From the NCBI GenBank assembly GCA_937625935.1, contig OW569395.1, positions 243,065 through 307,064 on the forward strand: a DNA stretch of 64,000 nucleotides, given 5' to 3'. Under the pieces are notes generated by a model, which saw nothing but the letters and a program-made list of their open reading frames with translations, ran no database searches and was not told where the DNA came from. Made by a program: the position numbers and the translations under genes. The first letter of the stretch is position 1. Each line of letters opens with the position of its first letter. This DNA comes from Tetramitus jugosus (lineage: Eukaryota > Heterolobosea > Eutetramitea > Acrasida > Vahlkampfiidae). Positions 52,287 through 63,222 of the stretch are shown here, in pieces.

Positions 52287-55200
52287 ATGACTAACACAAT
52301 TAATAATACGGAAGTGATTGTAATGGATACTCCTGCATTGACAGTAGCTCATCCACCAAATCAAATTGTAGATAGAGTTGACAGTTTTGAACTGTCAATG
52401 AATCAGAAAGACGAGGAAGATGGAAATGATGAACAAGAACAAATATCAGAGGTTGAGAATGAAGAAGAAAATGGTGATGATGACCAAGAAATCAAATGGC
52501 ACTTTCTCAACTATGACAAAGTCATGAAAAAGTTGGGATTGACTGAACAACTGCCATCAGAATATCTCAAGACGGGACTCTCAAATAAGGAAGCTGAAAA
52601 GAGATTACAAAAGTATGGACCAAATATATTGGCATCTGGTGGTAGCAGAATTCCACTATGGATTCGGTTGCTGTTCAGACACTCGGTAACACTAATGAAT
52701 CTAGTTTTGGTGACTGCTGCTATTCTGTGTGGCGTTGTCAAAGATTGGGTTGATCTGGGCGTGATTCTCTTTGTTGTCGCCGCCAACATTGCCATTGGAT
52801 TCTTTCAAGAGTATCGAAGCGAGAATACGATGGCCAAATTGAAAAATTTAACAGCTCCACAGTGCAAAGTGTTACGTGAAGGTCAAGTACAACAAATTTT
52901 GTCCAGTAATGTAGTACCGGGTGATATTGTTGTATTGAAGGAGGGTGATTCTGTGCCTGCTGACTTACGGATTAATGAGTCAATCAACTTGGCGTGTAAT
53001 GAAGCTCTGTTAACAGGTGAAAGTGTACCTGTATCAAAAGTGAGTGATACATTGTCTCGTGGTGATACCAATGAGAATGGAGGTACTGAGATGAGAGCAG
53101 TTTCATTGGATATCCAAAGATCACCAACTGCAGCTGATGAGAGAGTCTCCAGTGATTCTTTTGAGAGTAGTCGTACCTCTCTCGATATTCGGCCTTCACT
53201 TGAAATGAAACGACTAGTCAACATAGGGGGAATGAAGAAAAAGCAAAAGACTGTTGCATTGGGTGATCGAACCAATTGCGCATTCATGAGCACTACAGTA
53301 GCCCAAGGCAAAGGTTGTGGTATTGTAGTGGGCACAGGTATGAATACAGAGATTGGAGCTATTGCTAAATCTTTAAGCAATACCAAGGAGCGTAGCACTC
53401 CATTGCAACGTAGATTAAGCTATATGGCAATGGCTATTGTTGTTCTGGCTATACTTGCAATTGTGATTGTTATTATTTGTGTATGGCAATATCAAGGAAA
53501 GGATCAAATTTTCCCTACTGCCCTCATCAATGGTATCTCAATTGCTGTAGCCATTATTCCTGAGTGTCTTGTTGCTGTTGTTACTTTAACAATGACTGCT
53601 GGTGTACGGAAAATGGTGAGACAAAATGCTATTGTTCGCAAAATTGCCAGTTTGGAAAATTTGGGCAATGTAACAGATATTTGCAGTGACAAGACTGGTA
53701 CGCTCACTGAAGGTAAGATGGTGGTCACTAATTTCTGGGTTGCCAATCGTGAGTATAGCGTGACATCTAATCCATCTGATCCAACTGATGGAAATATCAT
53801 GATGGGTGAGGGTGAATCTAAGCAAGTCGTTGAACAATTAACTGAACCAATGCGTTTATTAACAACTGTGGCATCCTTGTGCAATTCATCAACTTTGTTT
53901 TTGAAAAACTCACTGGAGAATAGAGAGGCAAATTCAGATGGTGGCCCTGAAGTTGCTGTTGATGATGAAGAAACAAAAATCAATATGGAACCAGAGTGGG
54001 TTTCTACAGGTGATGCAACTGAAATTGCACTCAATGCCTTATCTCAGAAAGTGAACATGAAGAAGCATGATTTGGAGGAGAGTACATATACACAAAAGTT
54101 GGCAGATTTTCCATTTGACTCCACAATCAAGCGCATGACTGTCATCTATGCTAAGAATACACAAGAGAAGAATAATGTTCTTGTATTGACTAAGGGTGCT
54201 CCAGAACGTGTTTTAGAGCTTTGTACCAATTATATTGTTAATGATGAATTAGAAACAGCAGACCTAGATGAGACATGTATTGAAACGATCAAGAGACAGA
54301 ATGAAGTGATGGCAGATCGTGGACTCAGAGTACTATGTTTGGCGTACCGTAGTATGCCTTTTGATGAATATGATGCATCTGAGGATCAGTACAAGGGCCG
54401 ACAAAACGTAGAAGTTGACTTAACGTTTTTAGGACTGGTGGGAATCATGGATCCTCCGAGGAGCGAAGTTCCCGATGCTGTTGAAAGGTGTCATAGAGCA
54501 GGTATTGTTGTAAGAATGCTTACTGGAGATCATCCATCCACAGCAAAGGCAATCGCTAGACAAATTGGATTGATTAGAGATTCAGATTTGACCAGAGAGG
54601 GAGTGGTGATGGTTGCAACTGACTTTGACAGTTTAACTGATGAAGAATTGGCAGATATGGAAGAGTTACCTCTCGTGATTGCAAGATGTAGTCCACAGAG
54701 TAAAGTTAAAATGGTGAAGGCACTACAAGATCGTAATAGGTTATGTTCAATGTCTGGTGACGGTATCAATGATGCTAGTTCAATCACTGATGCAGACGTT
54801 GGTATTGCCATGGGTCGCAATGGAAGTGATGTGACAAAGGAAGCAGCTGATATTATCCTTGCTGATGACAACTTTGCGACTATTGTGACTGCTATTCACC
54901 AAGGACGAAGAATTTTTAACAATATTAGAAAATTTGTTGTCCATTTATTGTCAGGTAACGTTGCACAGTTATTTGCATTATTAATTCCAGTGATTGCAGG
55001 TGATCAAATTCCATTGAATGCAACACAGATTTTGTGGGTCAACTTAATCACGAGCAGTCCACCGGCAATTGCTCTTGGTATGGAACGAGGTGGCAAAGGA
55101 TTAATGAACAAAAAGAAGTTTCCTCTTGGTCAATCTCTGTTTAGCTTAGAATCCATTTGCGATATTATTTTCTATGGATCTCTCATGGCCTTGGTCATGC

Positions 55201-55613
55201 TACTCAACTATTATTGCATGACGAGATTGTGGTTGAACAGATCTATCGAGTCGGCTCGTGCCGTTGTCTTTTCAACAATGACACTTTTGTTGCTTTTGCA
55301 CGCATACAATTGCCGACACAGACGTAAGTCTTTCTATATGGATCAAGCTTGGAGAAGTTATGGACTGCACATATCACTTATCATTGGTATTATTTTACAG
55401 GTGAGTGTTCTGTATATCCCAAAGGTTAACACTGTACTGTTCCATATGAATCCATTGAAGGGTGATGAATGGGGATTTGTTTTGGTGGGTATTGTTGTTT
55501 TTATGACTGGGGCAGAGTTGTACAAATTGATGAAAAGAACATTGACATTGTCTTTGAACTCAACGAAAAAATTATTGAGGAGGAATCGGGATCAAGATGG
55601 TGAAATGGCCTAA
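52287..55613 (+). CDS. P-type ATPase, IID (ENA)-like cation pump
   Basis: An 1108-residue single-exon pump. TGES (about 243-246, actuator), M4 IPECLVAVVTLTMTAG, DKTGTLTEGKM with the phosphorylated Asp468, KGAPE (nucleotide site), MLTGDHPSTAKAIA and SGDGINDASS are all present. The C-terminal helices include VLWVNLITSSPPAIALGMER-type sequence, most like fungal and protist ENA (IID) Na+/K+ pumps, though IPE in M4 is more like Ca2+ and Na/K pumps (ENA usually has IPA). An acidic N-terminus and a Ser-rich insert in the actuator (about 265-310). Likely exports Na+ or K+ at the plasma membrane or a vacuole. Ion not certain. Confidence 0.88.
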   Translation: MTNTINNTEVIVMDTPALTVAHPPNQIVDRVDSFELSMNQKDEEDGNDEQEQISEVENEEENGDDDQEIKWHFLNYDKVMKKLGLTEQLPSEYLKTGLSNKEAEKRLQKYGPNILASGGSRIPLWIRLLFRHSVTLMNLVLVTAAILCGVVKDWVDLGVILFVVAANIAIGFFQEYRSENTMAKLKNLTAPQCKVLREGQVQQILSSNVVPGDIVVLKEGDSVPADLRINESINLACNEALLTGESVPVSKVSDTLSRGDTNENGGTEMRAVSLDIQRSPTAADERVSSDSFESSRTSLDIRPSLEMKRLVNIGGMKKKQKTVALGDRTNCAFMSTTVAQGKGCGIVVGTGMNTEIGAIAKSLSNTKERSTPLQRRLSYMAMAIVVLAILAIVIVIICVWQYQGKDQIFPTALINGISIAVAIIPECLVAVVTLTMTAGVRKMVRQNAIVRKIASLENLGNVTDICSDKTGTLTEGKMVVTNFWVANREYSVTSNPSDPTDGNIMMGEGESKQVVEQLTEPMRLLTTVASLCNSSTLFLKNSLENREANSDGGPEVAVDDEETKINMEPEWVSTGDATEIALNALSQKVNMKKHDLEESTYTQKLADFPFDSTIKRMTVIYAKNTQEKNNVLVLTKGAPERVLELCTNYIVNDELETADLDETCIETIKRQNEVMADRGLRVLCLAYRSMPFDEYDASEDQYKGRQNVEVDLTFLGLVGIMDPPRSEVPDAVERCHRAGIVVRMLTGDHPSTAKAIARQIGLIRDSDLTREGVVMVATDFDSLTDEELADMEELPLVIARCSPQSKVKMVKALQDRNRLCSMSGDGINDASSITDADVGIAMGRNGSDVTKEAADIILADDNFATIVTAIHQGRRIFNNIRKFVVHLLSGNVAQLFALLIPVIAGDQIPLNATQILWVNLITSSPPAIALGMERGGKGLMNKKKFPLGQSLFSLESICDIIFYGSLMALVMLLNYYCMTRLWLNRSIESARAVVFSTMTLLLLLHAYNCRHRRKSFYMDQAWRSYGLHISLIIGIILQVSVLYIPKVNTVLFHMNPLKGDEWGFVLVGIVVFMTGAELYKLMKRTLTLSLNSTKKLLRRNRDQDGEMA

Positions 55614-56217
55614 GGACTTAAGATTTATCAACGAACGTAGTTCGAAGCGAATGGTGCGAACCTCCCTCATGTGCTTTGGAAAGGGTGCGGTGACAATGAT
55701 CGTGGCTGAAAGAAACTTTCCACTGGCCACCTTTGTCAGGTCAAATCGCCTGCAAACTCTTTGTGAAATAAAAACTTTTCTGATTGAGATTTCATGTGCC
55801 ATTCATACAGATATGGGTTTTTATCAACGACCTTTCCCACAATGTCCAACTGTGTGAACATATTCATCAATAACCAAGAGTTCATTCAAGATCAAGATCT
55901 TCAGTGCTTGAGCGAAGTTTGGAAAGAAGCGATCTTCATCATGCGATAACGGAAGATATTGGTCCCAATTAATTTGGATTCCTCAAAATTCCTAGATTAT
56001 AGTTCTTCATAAATATGTTCTCTTGTCAAACGTCATGTCTTCCGGTTGACCGCCCATGGATAGGGTTCGAACACCGAGATGAACCTTCAAAAGAAAGGAC
56101 CTTGTTTGCAGTCGACCCCAATCTTCAACAAGATGATTATGTGGAACAAATTCAATATCAAGTGCTTGTTGTTTCGAATCGAACCAGAGTGGAAAGAACG
56201 AGAATATCATTATAATT
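55614..56217. other. Start of subtelomeric region, no gene
   Basis: Short protein-like pieces on both strands (for example minus-strand LGVRTLSMGGQPEDMTFDKR near 56040-56100) but no coherent gene. Probably decayed. Confidence 0.35.
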
Positions 56218-56643
56218 TTGATACGGATTATTACGAATACTCGTAACTCCAAGGTTGTGTGTCAGAAACTTTTGAGCGCAAAGAGGTCTGATGGAAAGTT
56301 CGACAAGTTCGATATTATGCTCGAGATCAAGGACAAAGAGCTAGCTGCTCTGAAATGTATCGCTTCATTCGACAAGTACAAATCGAGGAATACCAGTATT
56401 GAAGCTGGAGAAGAAGTATCTGAAGAAGAATTTGAATCTGAATCTGATCCGGAAGGGATGAAGTCTGACGAAACGATGGTACTCAAGACAGCTCCACTTG
56501 CTAAGAAGAGAAAGAGAAACGATAATGATGTTTATGGAAAAGTGGAACAATTTTCTGAGAATAAAAAGATCAAAAGAAACGGTGGAGTTACTGACTTGGC
56601 CAAAATGCAAACACCAGTTGTTGTCATAAGCAACAAGCTCTAA
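56218..56643 (+). CDS. Acidic/basic nuclear-type hypothetical fragment
   Basis: An open frame of 141 codons. A helical start (DIMLEIKDKELAALKCIASF) is followed by an acidic patch (EEVSEEEFESESDPEG) and NLS-like basic clusters (KKRKRNDND, KKIKRNGG). The only in-frame ATGs are internal (MLEIK, near 56314), and the frame opens without a clear first exon. Not recognised; a real exon or a remnant. Confidence 0.35.
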   Translation: MIRIITNTRNSKVVCQKLLSAKRSDGKFDKFDIMLEIKDKELAALKCIASFDKYKSRNTSIEAGEEVSEEEFESESDPEGMKSDETMVLKTAPLAKKRKRNDNDVYGKVEQFSENKKIKRNGGVTDLAKMQTPVVVISNKL

Positions 56644-57319
56644 AATGGAGAACTCCCTGTTGATACCAGTGAACGTCCAGAACCCACCTCCAGAATGAAT
56701 TAGCCTAAGGCGGGAATGCTCAGAAAACTAATCACAGAATGTTATCAACTGGCTTCACTAATATTGATTCATACATGTGGAAGAAATAGTGGTATCGTAG
56801 TAGTTGGAGTCGAATCATCCCATCAAACGATGTCAGATCGCTCCATATCCTTAACTCTTTGATTAGCACCAAGTAAGAACGCAGAGTCAACACGTTTCCA
56901 CATGATGTGATCAGAATCGGGTTTGAATTTCGTTCATCAACGGGAAAGGGCAATCTGCAACTTCCATAGCAATACCCGGATAGCGTTCTCCATTTCTGGG
57001 ATATAAATTACCTGGAATCAGGTTCACTGGTGTATCATAGCCAAACATTTGACCGGTCAAAATTCTTGGAATCAAGGAGTGATCTGACATGTTACACCAG
57101 TAACAGCAACAGTGACCTGTTTGATTCAAGAATCACACCTGGTGACTGTATCTTCCTTTTATTTTTATATCTTTGAGGAGATGTTGGACTGCCCAAGAGT
57201 ATCTGGAGTATTGCCAGTGATCTGGTTAGAGTTATATTGTTTAAATGTAGTAGAAGTGTGCTGTGACAATGGCAAGAAGATGGATAGGTTACGAGGTGGC
57301 ACAGAATAGTTCACATAGT
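56644..57319. other. Decayed minus-strand coding remnant
   Basis: The minus strand at 56920-57100 reads NLIPGNLYPRNGERYPGIAM, which looks like real protein, but stops and frame changes surround it. It may be the C-terminal part of the propeller gene just upstream on the same strand. Confidence 0.3.
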
Positions 57320-58260
57320 TTATTGGTAGAACAAGTGACTGATTTGGTGATAGCCACCAGGTACTGGTCCATAAACCTTGTAAGAAGCTTCAGAACCTTC
57401 CTGTGGGATCTTATAAACAATAGAGTCCACTTTCATTTCTGAAGTAGTTGTATCAGACCAGGTAATCACAAATGTATCCTCAGTTTCGTTCAGAATTGAG
57501 TCCATTGATAGAGGTCTTCTCACATTCATGAAAATAATATTATTAATATACGTAGGCAATTAGATCCAGACTTCCTCTATCGCTGACTTTCCAACGAGCA
57601 ACTCCAATATAGTTAGCAACATATATATCCAGAACTACTGCAATGACTTCACTAGATCCTCTGAGATGCACCTTGTAGATGGAATTGCTAAATCGACCAA
57701 GAAATGTCGATACAGATGATCCAGTGTATGGATCCAATAGAAACAATGATGAATCAGCAATGAATGCAAGTGTGGCTCCATTCCATGCTGAATTGGCTCG
57801 AACTGCACCAAAACTGGTCAAATTAAACAAAATCTTGATTGGCTCAAGTGTTCCTGGATTCACAGATTGGAGTAAATAATTCTGTGTGGTTTGACTTGGT
57901 CGCGTAATCTCCAACAGTGAGCCAGATTTGTCATCATAGTGGAGATCATTGATGAAAGTGGTAGTATTTGCAACATACAAAAGTTCCTTGTTAACCAGAT
58001 CCAGAGCAGTCATAGAAATACACTTCTCACAATAAGTGGCAGTGTATGCAATACGGTTTGTTCTATCAACTGTGAAAGATACCCAAGCTCTTGAACCGCC
58101 ACACTTTGGTTCGTCTTTCCAAAATGTATAATTTTTGCATATCTCCATCGTAGTGATATCGAGTTCTGCAACGCTGTCACTTTGCATAAGTGATAATTTC
58201 TTTGAGAAGACCACGCCAAGGATAAACACACAATACAATTGCGAAAAGTGCTGCTCTCAT
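57320..58260 (-). pseudogene. Frameshifted secreted beta-propeller-like protein
   Basis: The ATG at 58260 begins a signal peptide (MRAALFAIV) but the frame shifts near 58235. The next frame continues it (CVFILGVVFSKK) and runs through about 220 residues of propeller-like repeats (YTATYCEKCISMTALDLVNK, LYVANTTTFINDLHYDD, LFLLDPYTGSSVSTFLG). A second shift near 57550 leads to another 75 residues ending at 57320. Two frameshifts in a subtelomeric setting point to a dead gene. NHL/YVTN-type propeller is inference from repeat rhythm. Confidence 0.55.
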
Positions 58261-58608
58261 TTTGTTTGGTTCTGAGGACGTTGTCTGACAAAAATTGGAG
58301 GGGAATCTCCTGAATAAGTGGAAGAGTCTGTTGGGTTTTTACATGGAACATCAATGAACGAACTTTCCTTAACAAACTAGCTTTTGTAGATAGAATTATT
58401 CTCGGACTGACTTATTGATGGAACAAGAGAAATAGGTAATCAGGAAGAAACTACTGTCAATTTACAGGTTCTGCCCAATTGCGTAAATGTATGTGATTGA
58501 TTGACTTGTCATTCATTTTGGAGATGGACAACGCTCAAATTCATTTGATATCATGTGTTGGTTCTCCATCTTAGCTCCCGAAGAAAAAAAGCAAAAAGAA
58601 CAACAGAT

Positions 58609-59646
58609 ATGTCAGGGATCAGTTGGGACGAATTGAGCCAGATTTTGTTCTTTCTTCCCGTGACTTCCATTTGTCGATACTCTCAAACGAATCGCTTGGC
58701 CTACGATTTCATCAGACACAATCGAACTCTATGGTCAGAACTTTTGAAAAGAGATTTCGCATTCATTGTTCGTTTGGAACAAGACCCATCATTGTATAGG
58801 ACGAGAGAGTTACAACCATTGCTCATCACACCTAGCACTATGGATCAAAATTGTTGTGATGAAATGAGAGATTTCATGTGTCAATATGTTCGATTTTTTC
58901 ACTTTCCGTTCAATCGAGCAGGATTCAGGCTCTTGTGCGACGATTATGTCGTTTCAAAAGTTTTGTTCACTGTGCCGGATAGTTCGTTGAATAAGTCAGT
59001 GATTAATGCCATAATGACCAGAGAACTTGTGATACCAACGTTTGATGAGTCATCGGATTCGAGCATTGATTTCTTGTGTTTGTGGATGACGTCGAACCAA
59101 CCAACAATTACTCCAAACACCATGGTGTTTCTATTCTGGATGTTTGGGAATGGATGGGAGCGATTTAGAACCGATCCAAAGAGGTACTACAATGAGAGTC
59201 AATGCTTAGTGATTACAATAGATACGAGAGATGCATGGCATGAGGACACTTATTCCACGCTTCCGCATGTTGCGGTTTCGTTGGGTGATAATTCTTTGTC
59301 AAGAGCTTTAGGTTCACTAAGGGAAGTGAAAGTCGTGATAAATCTGGAGCCCCCAAAGGCCTGTAAAGGTGTATTGATTGTTGGTGTTGGCGATTGGTCA
59401 AAAGATGCACCCGTTTCAAAGCAGAGATTTCTCAAGGATTGTGCTCAATTGTTCGATCGTTTACCTTTGGAGTACTTTGAGTTGAATTATGATAATGTAG
59501 CGACCATGTCTGATGTCTTATTGAAACGCTTTTACACGTTTTATCAGCAGTCAGCTCTGGAAGACGACTCACCACCACTGGAGGTTCAACCACCTGAGCA
59601 ACAGAGCATATGCGTACCTCCAAAATCCAGATGTATCTTGAGTTGA
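58609..59646 (+). CDS. F-box protein, subtelomeric
   Basis: A 345-residue protein. The start ATG at 58609 gives ISWDELSQILFFLPVTSICR then YSQTNRLAYDFIRHNRTLW and SELLKRDF, a textbook F-box (about 5-50). The rest has no repeat I recognise; a strand-rich centre (VVINLEPPKACKGVLIVGVG) and a Pro/Gln-rich tail. Likely a substrate receptor for an SCF ubiquitin ligase. The last intact-looking large gene before the telomere, with no in-frame damage. Not closely similar to the pair at 12011-15296. Confidence 0.7.
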   Translation: MSGISWDELSQILFFLPVTSICRYSQTNRLAYDFIRHNRTLWSELLKRDFAFIVRLEQDPSLYRTRELQPLLITPSTMDQNCCDEMRDFMCQYVRFFHFPFNRAGFRLLCDDYVVSKVLFTVPDSSLNKSVINAIMTRELVIPTFDESSDSSIDFLCLWMTSNQPTITPNTMVFLFWMFGNGWERFRTDPKRYYNESQCLVITIDTRDAWHEDTYSTLPHVAVSLGDNSLSRALGSLREVKVVINLEPPKACKGVLIVGVGDWSKDAPVSKQRFLKDCAQLFDRLPLEYFELNYDNVATMSDVLLKRFYTFYQQSALEDDSPPLEVQPPEQQSICVPPKSRCILS

Positions 59647-61264
59647 GATGAATGTATACATTGACGAATTGCAACTACAGAGTTAGAACCCAAAGAGACA
59701 TTTGATAGGCAATGGAGAAATCACTCAGGAAATAAAATATTAATCCACACCAATAGTTACTGGGTGGGTCCATTCTTTGTGGTCACACAAAAACGACCTT
59801 AAACACTTGATGAAGTATGCGTTCAAAGTGAATCAGATACTGAAAGAGTACCATTATCCATTTTTTATTGTTGTGCTCGGCACCAAAAGAAAGTTTGCAA
59901 ACCTCAACCATTTTACTAATGAAAATTGGTCTCGGGTTTGTGTGGGTTTGGGTTATTAGGTAAGACCAATACATTGGGCACCTATCTAATGAAATCAATG
60001 ATCTCTCACACCTCTCATAGAATGATTCTCTCAGAAGAAATTAATCTCTACTGTAATCAAGGATGCCTAGCAGCGCGTTGAGTGACCCCAAGCCAATATT
60101 GAACCAGTTTTTGTGGGAGCCATTCGTCTTCTCTAGAGCCTCTTGGTTGTTTGTATGTGCGGAAAAGCAGAAGGGAAACCTTATGCACAGTAAACCTGAG
60201 ATGCAGTAACTTTACTGCCGGGAAAGCAGTAAAAATAGTTGCAGATACATATCTGCAATCAACAGACACGAAAGCTATTAACAAAATTAAGATCAATGCT
60301 AATAAAATGAATGAGCAAGAGCTTCTCTCTTTTATTTCCAACTTGGCTTCGTTACTCTTCAGTTTGATGATAAGAAAATTAGAGTAAAACATTTCGATAA
60401 TTAGGAACACCTCAACCACAAAACACAACAGGGTTAGCATATTACAACATATGCGTAAGTCAAAGATATTTAGATTTGATTGGGTTTAGTTTAGGTTTGG
60501 TGGTTTTCGGTTTTGTTTTTATACTGTTTCCTCAACTTGTTAAGGGTGAACCAGTAAGTATTGTATTTATCATGGTTAGAAGTCCTGAACAGGAGATGTT
60601 TCGCCGAATATTTATGTTAGAGCAGTAAAATAGTGTACTTTCACATGCTTTTCTGTGGCGCTTAAAAATAACCATCATCTCTGGGCATATTCACTGCAAC
60701 GATCAATTCACAAATACACCACGATAACCTAAATAATGAACCAACTGAAGGTTGATCAAGATATGAAGACTCGCGAAGAGATGTTGAAGTGAAATTAAAT
60801 CATATCCTTATCAGATCAACTGGTTCAAATGATAGAATTGATACAACTATCATCAGCACCTGGAACTAAGATGAACCATTGATTCTAGTCAACAATTATC
60901 ACAGACAACTAGCCAGCAATCCACAACTCAAGCAATTACGACGCAGCGAATACTTCGAGTCAAACGAGAGGAACCAAGCCAATATTCTATCATTGCGAGA
61001 CAGTAATGTGTGACACTGAAGACTATCGTATCATAATTTTAAAGAACTGGAAGTCCACAACAAATCAGTTATTCTTATCCTCAAGGGAGTATAAATCATC
61101 ATTTGCTCAACCCTTCACTTTAGCAGATCTGAGAACATTTATTGTAAATATATTTCGCATAACCATAATATAAAGAATTGCTGGAAGAAACTTGATATTG
61201 GCATATGTATGTGGACATGGAGATTCTTTCATGAAGATTGAGGAGAAGATATGAACATGCTTAA
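59647..61264. other. Subtelomeric noncoding DNA
   Basis: No gene supported. It holds telomere-like G-runs at 59934-59955 (GGGTTTGTGTGGGTTTGGG) and 60482-60500. A minus-strand frame at 60057-60440 has one hydrophobic segment but is otherwise unconvincing. Confidence 0.4.
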
Positions 61265-61816
61265 ATCCAAGAATCTGAACTCACCGGGGACTCACCGGAA
61301 GATGAGAGCCTTCTTGAACAGGGTGCCACCAAAAAACAAAAGGTGACCACAACAAGTACGAACACACAAAGAATGGAAAAATGTAAGTGCTCAATACCAT
61401 CTTGTGGAAACGCCAAGAGTGTCGTCATCGTCAAAGTTGGTGATTATGAACAGAATTTCTGTACGATTGAACATTTGACCAAAGATTGTGACGCCAGTGT
61501 AATCAACTCACTTAAAACACGAATGAAAAGTGTAGAACAAGTTGCAGTTGCTTTAAAGAAAGTGACTAGTAGTCATTGTGAGAACAAATGTACCGGAACA
61601 ATTGGTCTGTTTGCACTTCATGCAAGAATGCGTCCAATCAGTGTTGCATGTTCCACTTCATGCTTCGTTGAGTTACTCAAGATGATCACTGCTCATTACG
61701 TCCTAAGACACGTGAAGAAATACGATAATCTCAACGATGAGACTCAAGAAGAGGATGAGGAACAGTTGTTTGATTCGGATGATGACGACACTCAGAATCA
61801 AGAGGCGGATGAATAA
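61265..61816 (+). CDS. Cys-rich hypothetical protein next to telomere
   Basis: A frame open from 61265 (after an in-frame TAA) to a stop at 61816. It begins with an acidic stretch and KKQKV, then CKCSIPSCGN, FCTIEHL, HCENKCTG and a SVACSTSCF motif, which together look like a zinc-binding module, and ends in a strongly acidic tail (EEDEEQLFDSDDDD). The internal ATG at 61373 would give 147 residues; the first codons may lie in an upstream exon (an AAG acceptor-like site is at 61272). It directly precedes a Harbinger transposase fragment in the same orientation, so it could be a transposon accessory ORF. Confidence 0.45.
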   Translation: MQESELTGDSPEDESLLEQGATKKQKVTTTSTNTQRMEKCKCSIPSCGNAKSVVIVKVGDYEQNFCTIEHLTKDCDASVINSLKTRMKSVEQVAVALKKVTSSHCENKCTGTIGLFALHARMRPISVACSTSCFVELLKMITAHYVLRHVKKYDNLNDETQEEDEEQLFDSDDDDTQNQEADE

Positions 61817-61893
61817 TTGTTTTCATATTGACTAGCATTTTCTCTTGTAGTGAATTTTGATTTTTTTGAGGAACATCGTTATTCAAGCATCAA

Positions 61894-62186
61894 ACTGGAT
61901 TGTATCCAAATGAATTCGATGAAGTGTATTACCAATATGTGATCAACTCAGTAAGCAAACTGTTGATGGAAAGAAACTGAAAATGAAATCAGGAAGACCA
62001 AGGAGTCTTGATACGAGACAACAGTTGATGATGTGTTTAATGTGGATGAGGAGAAATTACAGTTCGGAAGATTTGAGACTTCACTTCAACATTTCTGTAT
62101 CGCGTTGTTTTGATTACAATAAAAACACATTGAATGGGTTGGGTTTGGGACTTGTTATTCCAGTCATAACCGTTTACAGCTCTTGA
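61894..62186 (+). pseudogene. Harbinger/IS5-type transposase N-terminal fragment
   Basis: TGLYPNEFDEVYYQYVINSV in one frame, then after a shift and stop GRPRSLDTRQQLMMCLMWMR and LRLHFNISVSRCFDY in the next. This order (TGL..EF, GRPR-L, L-LMWLR, F-IS-S) is the N-terminal helix-turn-helix of DDE_Tnp_4/Harbinger transposases. The catalytic part is missing; sequence breaks off into telomere-like GGGTTGGGTTTGGG at 62136. A truncated element 1.0 kb from the telomere. Confidence 0.6.
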
Positions 62187-63222
62187 AGGCATTTATGGGT
62201 GTGGGGTGTCTAATTGGGTTTGGGTTTGGGGTCCGTAGTATTTTGAAAACCGGTTTTTTTTGACGTTTCCTTTTTTGGCATATTGTTTTTTGAGATTTTT
62301 TATTGCTCTAGGAGCTTCATCTGGTTGAGGTGAATAGATTGGCGTGGTTTTCAACTCGATTTGAGCTTTATCGGCTCGTAGAGCCGATATATCTGTGCTC
62401 TATTTAACAGATTTTTATCGGCAACAGTGTTAAAACAGCAATAGATTGTAGATGATTTTGATCCTATACTGGGGATAAGAGGTACAAGTTAAACATGATT
62501 TCTTTGTCTTAGACCAGAGTATTGAGACATTATTTGATCATTTTTAACATGATTTCCTACTAACTATATTTTTTGACTTGATGTCTTATGACTTGATTAT
62601 TCTGAAATTTTGACTGACTTGATTTTGCGTTTTTCTGAATAGAATCGATAGTTTTTATCAATCAATCACAGTATGATCAGATGTTTTATCTATTATTGAG
62701 ACTTTTTGATTCAAAATACTGCAAGACAGTGAAAATAGTGAAGTCTCAAATTTGATTCGAGTTTATAGTTAAAATGCCAGACTCAACCGATCAGAAATAG
62801 AGAGTACTAGCTTTGCTTCACACCAATACAGTTTTATGAGTGTAATGGACCGAAAATCGTTAAAATAATTCTTCTTCAGAGAAAGAGAAACTCTGATATA
62901 ATGAGAATTCCAATTTTGTGTTTTTCTTGAGTGCAGAGTTGAATACCCGAACCCAACCCGTCATAATTCAAGAAGAATAGAAATAATTAGTCATAAAACA
63001 AATATTGACTCCCTTAATTGCCTCTAATTCTTCCATATGTCGAGCATTCAAGGAGAGGTTTTCTGTTTGTGACAAAAACGAAGGAGGAAATGTCAGGAGA
63101 TGGAAAAAGATATGGACTGAGTAGTTTTAGCTTCCCTTTATCTTGTGTGATCAGATTTTAGATAGTAGATCGATACTGTTTTGAATTTGGATGAAATTTT
63201 TGATTTTTGAGAAAGAAGTTCA
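62187..63222. other. AT-rich telomere-adjacent DNA
   Basis: No gene. It has telomere-like runs at 62213-62231 and a hairpin at 62369-62389; the remainder is AT-rich and unstructured. Confidence 0.5.
62369..62389. repeat. Perfect 9-bp hairpin
   Basis: TATCGGCTC, a 3-nt loop GTA, then GAGCCGATA. An outer GAGC/GCTC pair at 62363 and 62397 could extend it. TTTATCGGC recurs at 62415-62425. Confidence 0.75.

Noticed and set aside
52883-54034. Long minus-strand frames opposite the P-type ATPase
   Set aside because: They are shadows of a conserved coding sequence with no independent features.
60057-60440. Minus-strand 127-codon frame with a hydrophobic segment
   Set aside because: Composition beyond the one hydrophobic stretch is not protein-like, and no start context or splice sites support it.
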